The notes: a model not told the origin generated them from the letters alone. DNA of 64,000 nucleotides from Pseudomonas palmensis (GCF_017848315.1 NZ_JAFKEC010000002.1:1-64000), one strand, 5' to 3'. Counted from the stretch's first letter, positions 28,009 through 36,301 are shown. Translations and numbers: made by a program.

Positions 28009-28437
28009 ATGTCAAGCACTGGTGTGTTAGTGACGGATGAGTGTCGAAATGCTTACAATTCGCTCAAATTAAGTAAAGCGTTTAGGTATATTGTTTTCAA
28101 GATCTCAGATGATTACAAGGAGGTTGTTGTTGAATCAACAGGCGATAGGTCCGCAACCTACGAGGATTTTCTGAGCGCGCTGACCCCGAATGAAGTGCGA
28201 TATGCTGTCGTCGACTTTGAGTTTGAAACCGTTGAGGGGAGACGAAATGCAATTTTGTTTACTCTATACGCAGATGACTCGGCCCCCATAAGAAAAAGGA
28301 TGGACTATGCCTCCAGTAAGGATGCACTTAGACGTGCTTTAACTGGTATTGCTTTAGACATTCAGGCATCTGAAAAGAAAGATCTTGAATACGACTTGGT
28401 TCTGGCTAAGTTTAGTAATGGCCTTGCAATTCGGTAA
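28009..28437 (+). CDS. ADF/cofilin-homology protein (eukaryotic-type actin-binding)
   Basis: A 142-residue protein that reads as a complete ADF/cofilin. It opens MSSTGVLVTDECRNAYNSLK (Thr4 stands where cofilins carry the regulatory serine), then YIVFKISDD, YAVVDFEFET, and the long actin-binding helix region PIRKRMDYASSKDALRRAL (residues 93-111), with R95, R97, K104, D105, R108 and R109 at the known G-actin contact positions. The C-terminal helix YDLVLAKFSN keeps K134 but lacks the Glu/Arg pair usual for F-actin binding. Length equals yeast cofilin within a residue. AGAGG lies 9 bases before the ATG. GC is about 43% (184/429) with AGA, AGG, ATA and TTA codons, unlike its neighbours. There is no signal peptide. 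Family recognition is by eye; the role in a bacterium is unknown. Confidence 0.9.
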   Translation: MSSTGVLVTDECRNAYNSLKLSKAFRYIVFKISDDYKEVVVESTGDRSATYEDFLSALTPNEVRYAVVDFEFETVEGRRNAILFTLYADDSAPIRKRMDYASSKDALRRALTGIALDIQASEKKDLEYDLVLAKFSNGLAIR

Positions 28438-28451
28438 ATATCCATTCGGGC

Positions 28452-29285
28452 TTACTCTGTACAGCCTGGATAAAGAGTGCATTCACGACCGTCCATCTCG
28501 AAAGTCGAAAATGTCGGGTCACGATAACTGCAGGAGGCTTCGCCAACCCACTTCCATTGTGAAGCGCAGGGCTTCATGCCATCGCCGACCGGTGACCAGT
28601 TCTCGGGGTAAAGCGGCCACTCCTTGTCGATGAGGCGGTACACGAAGCGCAGGTCGGTCTTGTTCAGCTGGGTGTAGGCGACGTTGGCGACCGGGCCGGG
28701 GTGCCTGGAGGTCCGCTCCAGCGGTTGCCACTGGCTGTCGGCGGCGAGGCAGTCGATGTCCCTGGCCAGCACGTGGCGCTCATGCCCGGGCACGATGTGG
28801 TAGGCCGTGCCGCACAGGCGGCGCACAACCAGCTCGGGGTCTGCGTCGCGCACCGGCCCAGTGCCGTCGGGCAGTGCCGGCAATACCTTGACCCCCGCCA
28901 GGCTGTACCGCCCGCTGGGGGACTTGATGCTCACTGTGATGTTGTCCAGTTGCTGGGTGCAACTGCCGATGGTGTAGGTCAGCGGGATCCTGAACGTGAC
29001 GGTGCGCGCGTCGGGGTGCGCATCGGCCTGGTCGGTGCGGTACTGGTTGGGGCGCGAGCGCATGCCGCCGGTGGCGGGGGAGGCCACGGTGCAGCGGTAC
29101 GGGTCGAGCGGGGCGTAGCTGGCGTTGTAGGTGACGCCGTGGTTGGGCGGGAGTTCGGCGATCAGCGTGGTGCTGCTCAAGCCGTAGTGGCTGGTGGCGC
29201 CCACGACGCTTTCCTTGGCGACGAAACCGATCAGGCTGCAGGCGGGCAGCAGGGGCAGGGCCAGTAGCAGGTACAGCGGTTTCAT
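28452..29285 (-). CDS. Hypothetical lipoprotein
   Basis: A 277-residue protein with a lipoprotein signal: MKPLYLLLALPLLPACSLIG, lipobox LPAC with the lipid-carrying Cys at residue 16, so it is probably anchored in the outer membrane. The body is rich in short beta-like segments with several cysteines (CTVASP, CTQQLDN, VRRLCGT, CLAADS, PCASQW, CSYRD, CTLYPGC), suggesting disulfides. I do not recognise a family. It ends 14 bases from the convergent cofilin-like gene. An earlier in-frame ATG would add about 34 residues rich in Pro and His and is not favoured. Confidence 0.72.
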   Translation of the reverse strand: MKPLYLLLALPLLPACSLIGFVAKESVVGATSHYGLSSTTLIAELPPNHGVTYNASYAPLDPYRCTVASPATGGMRSRPNQYRTDQADAHPDARTVTFRIPLTYTIGSCTQQLDNITVSIKSPSGRYSLAGVKVLPALPDGTGPVRDADPELVVRRLCGTAYHIVPGHERHVLARDIDCLAADSQWQPLERTSRHPGPVANVAYTQLNKTDLRFVYRLIDKEWPLYPENWSPVGDGMKPCASQWKWVGEASCSYRDPTFSTFEMDGRECTLYPGCTE

Positions 29286-29363
29286 CCGGGGCCATCCGTG
29301 GGCAAGTGCGGGAGGGGATGGTGCGCGATTGTGCGGGTGTGGGCAAGGGGCTGCACCGACCCA

Positions 29364-29428
29364 ATCGCGGGTCAGGCCCGCTCCCACAGGATCACCGCAG
29401 TCATGTGGGAGCGGGCTTGACCCGCGAT
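29364..29428. repeat. REP element pair, type A
   Basis: Arms ATCGCGGGTCAGGCCCGCTC (from 29364) and their complement ending at 29428 lie between the lipoprotein start and the MocR 3' end. Confidence 0.85.
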
Positions 29429-29454
29429 GGGGCGTTGACCGTCATGCCAGCCCC

Positions 29455-30867
29455 TCAGAACGACCGCACGATCCGCCCCAGCGTCTCCATCGCCTGCTCC
29501 GACTGCTCGGTCCAGGGGCTGCCGTAATTGAGGCGGATGCAGTTGCGAAACCGGCGCGTCGGCGAAAAGATCGGCCCCGGCGCAATGCTGATGCCCTGGG
29601 CCAATGCCATCTGGAACAGCTTCAGCGAGTCCATCTGCTCCGGCAGCTCCAGCCACAGGAAGTACCCGCCGCTGGGGTGGCTGACCCGCGTCTGCGCCGG
29701 GAAGTGCCGGGCAATCGCCGCCAGCATGGCGTTCTGCTGCTCTTCCAGCGCATAGCGCAGGCGCCGCAGGTGGCGGTCGTAGCCACCGTGCTGCAGGTAG
29801 TCGGCAATCGCCGCCTGCGCCGGCATCGATGCACACAGCGAGGTCATCAGCTTGAGCCGCTCGATCTTCTGCGCATAGCGCCCGGCCGCCACCCAGCCGA
29901 TCCGGTAGCCCGGCGCCAGGCTCTTGGAGAACGAGCCGCAATGCATCACCAGCCCTTCGGTGTCGAATGCCTTGGCCGGCTTGGGCGCCTGCTGCGCGTA
30001 GTACAGCTCGGCATACACGTCGTCTTCGATCAGCGGCACCTGGTGCACGCTCAGCAGCTCGACCAGCTGCTTCTTCTTGTCTTCCGGCATGCTCGCGCCC
30101 ACCGGGTTCTGGAAGTTGGTCATGCACCACACGGCCTTGACCGGATGCCGCTCCAGCGTCTGCGCCAGCACCCCCAGGTCGATGCCTTCGCGCGGGTGCA
30201 CCGGAATCTCCACCGCCTTGAGCTTGAGCCGCTCCAGAATCTGCAGGCAGGCATAGAACGCCGGTGCCTCGATGGCCACCAGGTCACCCGGCTCGGTTAC
30301 CGCCTGCAGGCACAGGTTCAACGCCTCCAGCGCACCGTTGGTGATCAGCAGTTCTTCCATCGGCAGCATCAAGCCGCCGACCATGTAGCGCAGGGCGATC
30401 TGGCGGCGCAGTTGCGGGTTGCCCGGCGACAGGTCGGTGACCACCATGCGCGGGTCCATCTCGCGGCTGGCGCTGGCCAGCGAGCGCGCCAGGCGCGGCA
30501 GCGGGAACAGGTTGGGGCTGGGGAACGCCGAACCGAAGGCCACCGTCTGCGGGTCCTTGATCGAGTCGAGGATCGAGAACACCAGCTCGCTGACGTCCAC
30601 CTCGGTCGATTCGCTGGCCTGCTCGATGATCTGCGGCTCGTTGAACTGGCGCGGGGCGTGGGTGTTGACGAAGTAGCCCGAGCGCGGCCGGGCCCGGATC
30701 AGCCCGCGACGCTCCAGCAGGTAGTAGGCCTGGAACACCGTGGACGGGCTGACCCCGTGGGTCTGGCTGGCGTAACGCACCGACGGCACGCGCTGGCCGG
30801 GGCCGAGTACCCCGGAGCGAATCAGTTCGGCAATGTCGTCGGCGAATTTCTCGTAGCGTTTCATCAT
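29455..30867 (-). CDS. MocR-type regulator (GntR helix-turn-helix plus aminotransferase domain)
   Basis: A 470-residue fusion. An N-terminal GntR winged helix spans about residues 1-70 (QRVPSVRYASQTHGVSPSTV, then YYLLERRGLIRARPRSGYFV). A fold-type I aminotransferase domain follows, with the PLP lysine in SFSKSLAPGYRIGW near residue 313. MocR proteins use PLP as a co-factor to sense metabolites and usually do not catalyse transamination. No obvious amino-acid pathway gene is adjacent; the ccoG gene upstream is on the same strand 36 bases away. Target unknown. Confidence 0.9.
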   Translation of the reverse strand: MMKRYEKFADDIAELIRSGVLGPGQRVPSVRYASQTHGVSPSTVFQAYYLLERRGLIRARPRSGYFVNTHAPRQFNEPQIIEQASESTEVDVSELVFSILDSIKDPQTVAFGSAFPSPNLFPLPRLARSLASASREMDPRMVVTDLSPGNPQLRRQIALRYMVGGLMLPMEELLITNGALEALNLCLQAVTEPGDLVAIEAPAFYACLQILERLKLKAVEIPVHPREGIDLGVLAQTLERHPVKAVWCMTNFQNPVGASMPEDKKKQLVELLSVHQVPLIEDDVYAELYYAQQAPKPAKAFDTEGLVMHCGSFSKSLAPGYRIGWVAAGRYAQKIERLKLMTSLCASMPAQAAIADYLQHGGYDRHLRRLRYALEEQQNAMLAAIARHFPAQTRVSHPSGGYFLWLELPEQMDSLKLFQMALAQGISIAPGPIFSPTRRFRNCIRLNYGSPWTEQSEQAMETLGRIVRSF

Positions 30868-30903
30868 GGCTCTGGGCGGTCTGACTCAGCGGAGTGTATG
30901 TGA

Positions 30904-32316
30904 TCAGCGGTTCAAAGGCGCGACAAAACGGCTGCGCGCAAGGCTGCGCACGTTCGGCTGGTCGGTGTCGATGAGTTCGAAGCTGATCTCCTGGGAGCTG
31001 CTGGGCGCACGGTCGGCCAGCATCGCCACCGAGACCGGTATATCGCTCATCTCGCTGGCCGCCAGGGTGAACTCGGTCTTGCCATGCAGTTCGAAGCCTT
31101 CGGCGTCCACCAGGCGCAGGCGGTAGGTCTGCGGCTGCTGGGTCTTGTTGATGACCTTGAGGGTGTAGATGTTCTCGATCTGCCCCAGGGCGTTCTCGCG
31201 GAACAGGCCGCGGTCCTTGATCACGTCCATCGACACCATCGGGCGTTGCTGCAGGGCGATCACCAGGGCGCCGATCATCACCACCAGCACGGTCACGTAG
31301 CCCAGCAGGCGCGGACGCATCCACTGGGTGGTGCCGCCTTGCAGGGTGTGCTCGGACTTGTAGCCGATCAGCCCGCGTGGGTAGCTCATCTTGTCCATGA
31401 TGCTGTCGCAGGCGTCGATGCAGGCGGCGCAGCCGATGCACTCCATCTGCAGGCCGTCGCGGATGTCGATGCCGGTGGGGCATACCTGCACGCACATGTG
31501 GCAGTCGATGCAGTCGCCCAGGCCCTGGGCCTTGTGGTTGGCGTCCTTCTTGCGCGGCCCGCGCGACTCGCCGCGCTGCGGGTCATAGGCGATGGTGAGG
31601 GTGTCCCTGTCGAACATCACGCTCTGGAACCGGGCATACGGGCACATGTGCATGCACACCGCCTCGCGCAGCCAGCCTGCGTTGATGTAGGTGGCACCGG
31701 TGAAGAACAGGATCCAGAACAGGCTGACGCCACCCAGCTGCAGGGTGAACAGCTCCTGGGTCAGTGGCCGGATGGGGGTGAAGTAGCCGACGAAGGTCAG
31801 TGCGGTCAGCAGGCTGACGCCCAGCCACAGGGTGTGCTTGGCTGCGCGGCGCGCCAGCTTGTTGGGGCCCCAGGGCGCCGCATCGAGCTTGATGCGCTGG
31901 TTGCGTTCGCCCTCGGTGACCTTTTCGCACCACATGAACACCCAGGTCCAGGTGCTTTGCGGGCAGGTGTAGCCGCACCAGACGCGCCCGGCGAACACGG
32001 TGATGGCGAACAGGCCGAAGGCGCAGATGATCAGCAGCGCCGACAGCAGGATGAAGTCCTGCGGCCAGAAGGTGGCGCCGAAGATGTGGAACTTGCTGTC
32101 GGCCAGGTCCCAGAGGACCGCCTGGCGCCCGTCCCAGTTCAACCAGACGGTGCCGAAAAACAGCAGAAACAGAAAACCCGCGCCACCCAGGCGCAGGTTT
32201 CGGAAAAAGCCGGTGAAGCTACGGGTGTGGATGTGTCTGTCGCTGCTGGCGGCCTTCTTCTTGAACGTGGAGGGCTCGGCAATTTCAACGATCTGGACGG
32301 GAATTCGTTCGCTCAT
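30904..32316 (-). CDS. ccoG: Cytochrome c oxidase accessory protein CcoG
   Basis: A 470-residue polyferredoxin membrane protein of the CcoG/RdxA/FixG family, needed for copper handling in cbb3 oxidase assembly. Several membrane helices occupy the first 200 residues (YTCPQSTWTWVFMW lies in this part). Two 4Fe-4S ligand clusters follow near residues 260-305: CIDCHMCVQVCPTG and CIGCAACIDAC. A C-terminal Ig-like domain (KVINKTQQPQTYRLRLVDAE) completes the family layout. The ccoNOPQ and ccoHIS genes expected beside it are not in the window. Confidence 0.95.
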   Translation of the reverse strand: MSERIPVQIVEIAEPSTFKKKAASSDRHIHTRSFTGFFRNLRLGGAGFLFLLFFGTVWLNWDGRQAVLWDLADSKFHIFGATFWPQDFILLSALLIICAFGLFAITVFAGRVWCGYTCPQSTWTWVFMWCEKVTEGERNQRIKLDAAPWGPNKLARRAAKHTLWLGVSLLTALTFVGYFTPIRPLTQELFTLQLGGVSLFWILFFTGATYINAGWLREAVCMHMCPYARFQSVMFDRDTLTIAYDPQRGESRGPRKKDANHKAQGLGDCIDCHMCVQVCPTGIDIRDGLQMECIGCAACIDACDSIMDKMSYPRGLIGYKSEHTLQGGTTQWMRPRLLGYVTVLVVMIGALVIALQQRPMVSMDVIKDRGLFRENALGQIENIYTLKVINKTQQPQTYRLRLVDAEGFELHGKTEFTLAASEMSDIPVSVAMLADRAPSSSQEISFELIDTDQPNVRSLARSRFVAPLNR

Positions 32317-32437
32317 GGTTCGTCGCTCATCAGGCCTCGATCAGGCCAGAGCACTATGGCGTCCCATCTGTTTGCATAACAGGTGCAGATATCTGGATAA
32401 AAACCGTATCAGATTATCGCTTGAAACCCTGCAGCCC

Positions 32438-32677
32438 TTATATGATCGAGCCCTCCTCGGAGGTCTTCAAATGCCTGCGACTATCCACCGCACCTGCCAC
32501 GGTGAGCGCGTCAGCCTCTGCCTCGGTGATCGGCACCCGTTGCCCGGCCAGGGTCGCGATCGACATGCGCAGGTCGGCATCGGTGATGATCTGCACCTCT
32601 GCCGCTTCACCTTCGATGTTAAAGTCGTCGGCTATCAGGGTGCAGCGCTTGGTGGTTTCGTTGATTTCAATGGGCAT
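32438..32677 (-). CDS. Small conserved Pseudomonas protein (DUF3203-like)
   Basis: A 79-residue soluble protein, MPIEINETTKRCTLIADDFN, with a central VQIITDADLRMSIATLAGQ and the ending KTSEEGSII. It resembles the DUF3203 family, small proteins restricted mainly to Pseudomonas and without known function. No signal peptide or membrane helix is visible. Confidence 0.7.
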   Translation of the reverse strand: MPIEINETTKRCTLIADDFNIEGEAAEVQIITDADLRMSIATLAGQRVPITEAEADALTVAGAVDSRRHLKTSEEGSII

Positions 32678-32816
32678 GGCGGTGTCCTCGAACGGGGGGC
32701 TTACAGCTGTGACCCCGTTGCCGGCCGGGTTGCTGAGCGTGGCCGATCAGCGGTCGACAGCACTCGCGCGCCAGGCTGTTGTCCATCCAGTATCCCCTTG
32801 CTGATGGACGCTGCTC

Positions 32817-33335
32817 ATGGACGCCTGGTGGCACCAAGTCTGGTCGACACTGATTGCCGAATTCGCCGATATCACCGATGCCAAGCAACTGACGCAGGTG
32901 ACGGTGCGCCTGCTGATGGCTGCGCTGCTGGGGGCGGTGCTGGGCTTCGAGCGCGAGCTCAAGGGCAAGGCGGCGGGAGTGCGCACGCACATGCTGGTGG
33001 CCATCGGTGCGGCGCTGTTCGTGCTGGTGCCGCGCATGGCCGGGGCGGACGACGCAGCGTTGAGTCGGGTGGTGCAGGGGATCGTCGCCGGCATCGGCTT
33101 TCTGGGGGCGGGCACCATACTCAAGGGCAAGGAGGACGATGCGGGTCATGTGAAGGGCCTGACCACTGCTGCGGGCCTGTGGATGACCGCCGCCATCGGC
33201 GTGGCCGCAGGCATGGGGCGCGAAGCCACTGCGCTGGTGAGCACGGTGCTGGCGTTGCTGGTGCTGGGGGTGATGCCGTGGGTGGTCGACCGCCTGGAGA
33301 AGCGCAAGCCAGAGGATGACCAGCAGAACGAGTAG
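32817..33335 (+). CDS. MgtC/SapB-family membrane protein
   Basis: A 172-residue protein with four or more membrane helices. The MgtC family signature is clear: RLLMAALLGAVLGFERELKG, AGVRTHMLVAIGAALFVLV, GIVAGIGFLGAGTILK and GLTTAAGLWMTAAIGVAAGMG. Family members modulate growth in low magnesium and, in pathogens, inhibit the F-ATP synthase; they are not magnesium importers. It lacks the long C-terminal domain of MgtC proper, so it is the short SapB-like form. An intrinsic terminator follows at 33349. Confidence 0.9.
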   Translation: MDAWWHQVWSTLIAEFADITDAKQLTQVTVRLLMAALLGAVLGFERELKGKAAGVRTHMLVAIGAALFVLVPRMAGADDAALSRVVQGIVAGIGFLGAGTILKGKEDDAGHVKGLTTAAGLWMTAAIGVAAGMGREATALVSTVLALLVLGVMPWVVDRLEKRKPEDDQQNE

Positions 33336-33348
33336 GGCAGCAAGCACT

Positions 33349-33377
33349 GAGGGGAGCCTGGGCTCCCCTCAAATTTT
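33349..33377 (+). terminator. Intrinsic terminator of the mgtC-like gene
   Basis: GAGGGGAGCC (33349-33358) pairs with GGCTCCCCTC (33361-33370), followed by AAATTTT, 14 bases after the stop. It is a classical rho-independent terminator. Confidence 0.8.
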
Positions 33378-33885
33378 GTTGCGTGTGCTCTTTTTATTAT
33401 TGGAGGGTGGTCTATTGTTGTTTTTGGCGACCCTTGCCTCTTGTTGCGTTGCGATCCCCATCCGGGATCAAGAGCAAACGTATTTTTTTGAGCGCTGATC
33501 GACCTTTATCATTGCTGATCCAACCGAGACGGGCGCTACCTTGGGGTAGTTTTATTGTTCTCTGTCAGGTCGCGGGGCACGCCCCCGAAAAGCCATCCAC
33601 TTCAAAAAAATCTGTTAGCTGCGCCTCTGCCGTGTTGTTCTTGTTATGTCAGAGCCGGTACGTCTTATTTTTATTGGGTTGTCGCATTTTTTATTGTTGT
33701 TGTACGAAAGATATAGCAGGTGCCGTGCCAACTTTTTAAAACCCAATAAAATCAATGGTTTGCTGGTTTGATGGAAAAATCGCCACGGGAAATTGTGCTG
33801 ATTTGTTTCCGTGTTACCCGGATTTTCCCTGTCGGGTGTGGGGGCGGTAACACTCACCCCCCATTGGCCCTGTTGCTGCGCACCG
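33378..33885. other. AT-rich gene-free stretch
   Basis: About 500 bases of clearly lower GC than the surroundings, with T-runs and short inverted repeats (ATTGGGTT near 33675 with AACCCAAT near 33740; CTACC...GGTAG with a T-run near 33536). Two open frames of about 110 codons on opposite strands show no protein-like composition or good ribosome sites, so no gene is called. It could be a remnant of transferred DNA or a long untranslated region. Confidence 0.6.
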
Positions 33886-34785
33886 TTACCGGGCAGCGCG
33901 TGCCCTGGCCACACGCGAACCGCTGGCGCGGCCCAGCACGGCACTGATGCGCTGGCCGGCGTCGATCAGCTTGTCCAGGTCGATGCCGGTCTCGATGCCC
34001 AGGCCCTGCAGCAGGTACACCAGGTCTTCACTGGCCACGTTGCCACTGGCGCCCTTGGCATACGGGCAGCCGCCCAGGCCGGCGACCGAACTGTCGAACA
34101 CGTTGATTCCCTCCAGCAGGCTGGCGTACACGTTGGCCAGCGCCTGGCCGTAGGTATCGTGGAAGTGCCCGGCCAGCTCGGCACGCGGCACCTGCCCGCC
34201 GACCACTTCGAACAGGCGGCGGGTGGCGCCCGGGGTGCCGGTGCCGATGGTGTCGCCCAGCGACACCTCATAGCAGCCCATGTCGCGCAGCTCGCGGGCG
34301 ATGGGGGCGACCTGCTCGGCATCTACCTGGCCTTCATAGGGGCAGCCCAGCACGCACGAGATATAGCCGCGTACCTTCACCCCGTGTTCGCGCGCCGCCT
34401 GCATGATGGGCGCGAAGCGCTGCAGGCTTTCGCTGATCGAGCAGTTGATGTTGCGCTGCGAAAACGCCTCGGACGCGGCGGCGAACACGGCCACCTCCTT
34501 GACGCCTGCGGCCAGTGCGTCTTCGAAACCGCGCAGGTTGGGGGCCAGCGCCGCATAGGTGATGCCGGGCTGCTGGCGGATGCTGGCGAACACGTCGGCC
34601 GAACCGGCCATCTGCGGTACCCACTTGGGCGAGACGAAGCTGCCCACCTCGATATAGGACACGCCGGCGTCGGTCAGGTCATCCACCAGGCGGACCTTGT
34701 CCGCCACGCTGATGGGTTGGGCTTCGTTCTGCAGGCCGTCGCGGGGGCCGACTTCGACCAGACGCACATGGGTAGGCAATGACAT
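33886..34785 (-). CDS. mvaB: Hydroxymethylglutaryl-CoA lyase
   Basis: A 299-residue HMGL-like TIM-barrel enzyme that splits HMG-CoA into acetoacetate and acetyl-CoA, the last step of leucine/isovalerate breakdown. Motifs seen are VEVGPRDGLQNE near the N-terminus (Arg/Asp metal and substrate site), YEVSLGDTIGTGTPG, GHFHDTYGQALANV (metal histidines) and the signature loop AGLGGCPYAKGASGNVASED with the catalytic Cys. The ATG at 34783-34785 starts MSLPTHVRLVEVG; an upstream in-frame start would overlap the MerR gene. It is paired with a LiuR-like regulator but no other liu genes are present. Confidence 0.95.
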   Translation of the reverse strand: MSLPTHVRLVEVGPRDGLQNEAQPISVADKVRLVDDLTDAGVSYIEVGSFVSPKWVPQMAGSADVFASIRQQPGITYAALAPNLRGFEDALAAGVKEVAVFAAASEAFSQRNINCSISESLQRFAPIMQAAREHGVKVRGYISCVLGCPYEGQVDAEQVAPIARELRDMGCYEVSLGDTIGTGTPGATRRLFEVVGGQVPRAELAGHFHDTYGQALANVYASLLEGINVFDSSVAGLGGCPYAKGASGNVASEDLVYLLQGLGIETGIDLDKLIDAGQRISAVLGRASGSRVARARAAR

Positions 34786-34805
34786 GGCTAGGGTTCCTGT
34801 GGGCC

Positions 34806-35207
34806 TCAATGGCCGTTTTTCTGATTGTTCAGGGTGGTGGCCAGCGCCTGCTGGCAGCGCTCCTCGGCGGTGTCGAGTTCCAGCTGCATCTGCTGGATGT
34901 CGAGCAGTTGCTGTTCGAGCTGGGCGCGGCGCTCGGCGATCTTCGCCAGCATGCTGTGCAGCTGTTTCTGATTGCCGCTGGTGGGGTCGTAGAGTTCGAT
35001 CAGCTCGCGGCACTCGGCCAGCGAGAAACCGATGCGCTTGCCGCGCAGGATGAGCTTGAGGCTGACCTTGTCGCGGGCCGAATACACACGCTCCAGGCCA
35101 CGACGTTCGGGGCTGAGCAAGCCCTGCTCCTCATAGAAGCGGATGGCCCGGGTGGTGATGTCGAGTTCGCGGGAAAGGTCGGAGATGCTGTAGGTCTGGC
35201 TGCTCAT
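34806..35207 (-). CDS. MerR-family regulator, LiuR-like
   Basis: A 133-residue MerR regulator. The N-terminal MSSQTYSISDLSRELDITTR and RAIRFYEEQGLLSPERRGLE form the winged helix typical of LiuR regulators of branched-chain and acyclic terpene catabolism. A coiled coil (AKIAERRAQLEQQLLDIQ) forms the dimer arm, and no conserved metal-binding cysteine loop is apparent. The ATG at 35205-35207 is preferred over an upstream ATG because it begins the domain. It lies 20 bases from the lyase gene; the two probably form one unit. Confidence 0.88.
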   Translation of the reverse strand: MSSQTYSISDLSRELDITTRAIRFYEEQGLLSPERRGLERVYSARDKVSLKLILRGKRIGFSLAECRELIELYDPTSGNQKQLHSMLAKIAERRAQLEQQLLDIQQMQLELDTAEERCQQALATTLNNQKNGH

Positions 35208-35288
35208 TGCATGGCTCGGGGAAGGGGGCATGCGGCTAAGCTACTGGCTGGTTGACGTATACGTCAAGCAGGCATTCGGGGATGGCTG

Positions 35289-35352
35289 TCGCGGGTCACG
35301 CCCGCTCCCACAGCTTCAGCGCAGGTCGGGTGGGAGCGGGCTCGACCCGCGA
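35289..35352. repeat. REP element pair, type A
   Basis: Arms TCGCGGGTCACGCCCGCTCC (from 35289) and their complement 35330-35352, between the LiuR-like start and the LysR 3' end. Confidence 0.85.
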
Positions 35353-35374
35353 TGGCTGCAACGCAGCCCGCACC

Positions 35375-36301
35375 TTATGCGCGTGCCTCCCGCTCGTCCT
35401 GCGCCACCACCGCCTGGCACAACTCGATCATCTGCTCGCGCATCCAGCGGTTGGCCGGGTCCTGGTCGGTGCTTTCATGCCAGTACAGGTGGGTTTCCAA
35501 AGGCGGCACGTCGCCCACCGGCAGGCTCACGTAGTTCAGTTGGTGGCGCCGTGCGAAGCGCTCCGGCACGGTCATCACCATGTCGGTCTGCTGCAGCACC
35601 TGCGAAGCCATCAGGTAATGCTGCGAGCGCAGCGCGATCTTGCGCTTGAGCCCCTGCTTGCCGAGCGCCAGGTCCACATACCCCAGGCCGTTGCGCCGGC
35701 TGGAGATCTGGATGTGGGTCAGGCTCAGGTAATCCTCCAGGCTGATGCTGTCCCTGGCCAGCGGGTGGCCCTGGCGCATCGCGCACACGAACGGGTCCTG
35801 CATCAGCTTGACGTGACGCACCTGCGGGTCGGTGTTCAGCGGTGCATCCACGGCAAAGTCCAGGCGTCCGGCGGCCAGTTCCTTGGTGGTCTCGCGGCGC
35901 TTGCACAGAAAGCTCTCGATCACCACGTTCGGCGCCAGCCGGCGCAGGCGCTGGAACAGCGATGGCAGCACCACCGCCTCGGTAAGGTCGGTCATGCTGA
36001 TGCGGAAGGTCTTGTTGGCCTGCAAGGGGTTGAAGATGCGGCTCTCCTGCACCGACACCCGCAGCAGCGACAAGGCATTGCGCACCGGGCCGATGATGTT
36101 CTGGGCCATGGGCGTGGGCACCATGCCCTGGGCCGTACGCACGAACAGCGGGTCGTTGAAGGTCTCGCGCAGCCGCGCCAGCGCATTGGACACCGCAGGC
36201 TGGGTGATGCCGACGATCTGGCCGGCACGGGTCAGGTTGGCTTCGGTGTAGATCGCATCGAAGACGATGAACAGGTTCAGATCGACCTTGCTGAGGTTCA
36301 T
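35375..36301 (-). CDS. LysR-family transcriptional regulator
   Basis: A 308-residue LysR regulator with the N-terminal form MNLSKVDLNLFIVFDAIYTE seen in the NahR/NodD-like branch. The helix-turn-helix is at about residues 20-45 (TRAGQIVGITQPAVSNALAR). It is divergent from the acyl-CoA dehydrogenase at 36452, and a dyad TCATA-N7-TATGA in the gap (36333-36349) could be its binding site. The inducer is unknown. Confidence 0.92.
   Translation of the reverse strand: MNLSKVDLNLFIVFDAIYTEANLTRAGQIVGITQPAVSNALARLRETFNDPLFVRTAQGMVPTPMAQNIIGPVRNALSLLRVSVQESRIFNPLQANKTFRISMTDLTEAVVLPSLFQRLRRLAPNVVIESFLCKRRETTKELAAGRLDFAVDAPLNTDPQVRHVKLMQDPFVCAMRQGHPLARDSISLEDYLSLTHIQISSRRNGLGYVDLALGKQGLKRKIALRSQHYLMASQVLQQTDMVMTVPERFARRHQLNYVSLPVGDVPPLETHLYWHESTDQDPANRWMREQMIELCQAVVAQDEREARA

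Noticed and set aside
33383..33739. Open frame of 118 codons on the plus strand in the AT-rich gap
   Set aside because: Composition is low complexity and Cys/Tyr-heavy, there is no ribosome site, and no family is recognisable.
33615..33944. Open frame of 109 codons on the minus strand in the same gap
   Set aside because: It overlaps the end of the HMG-CoA lyase gene and has no protein-like features.
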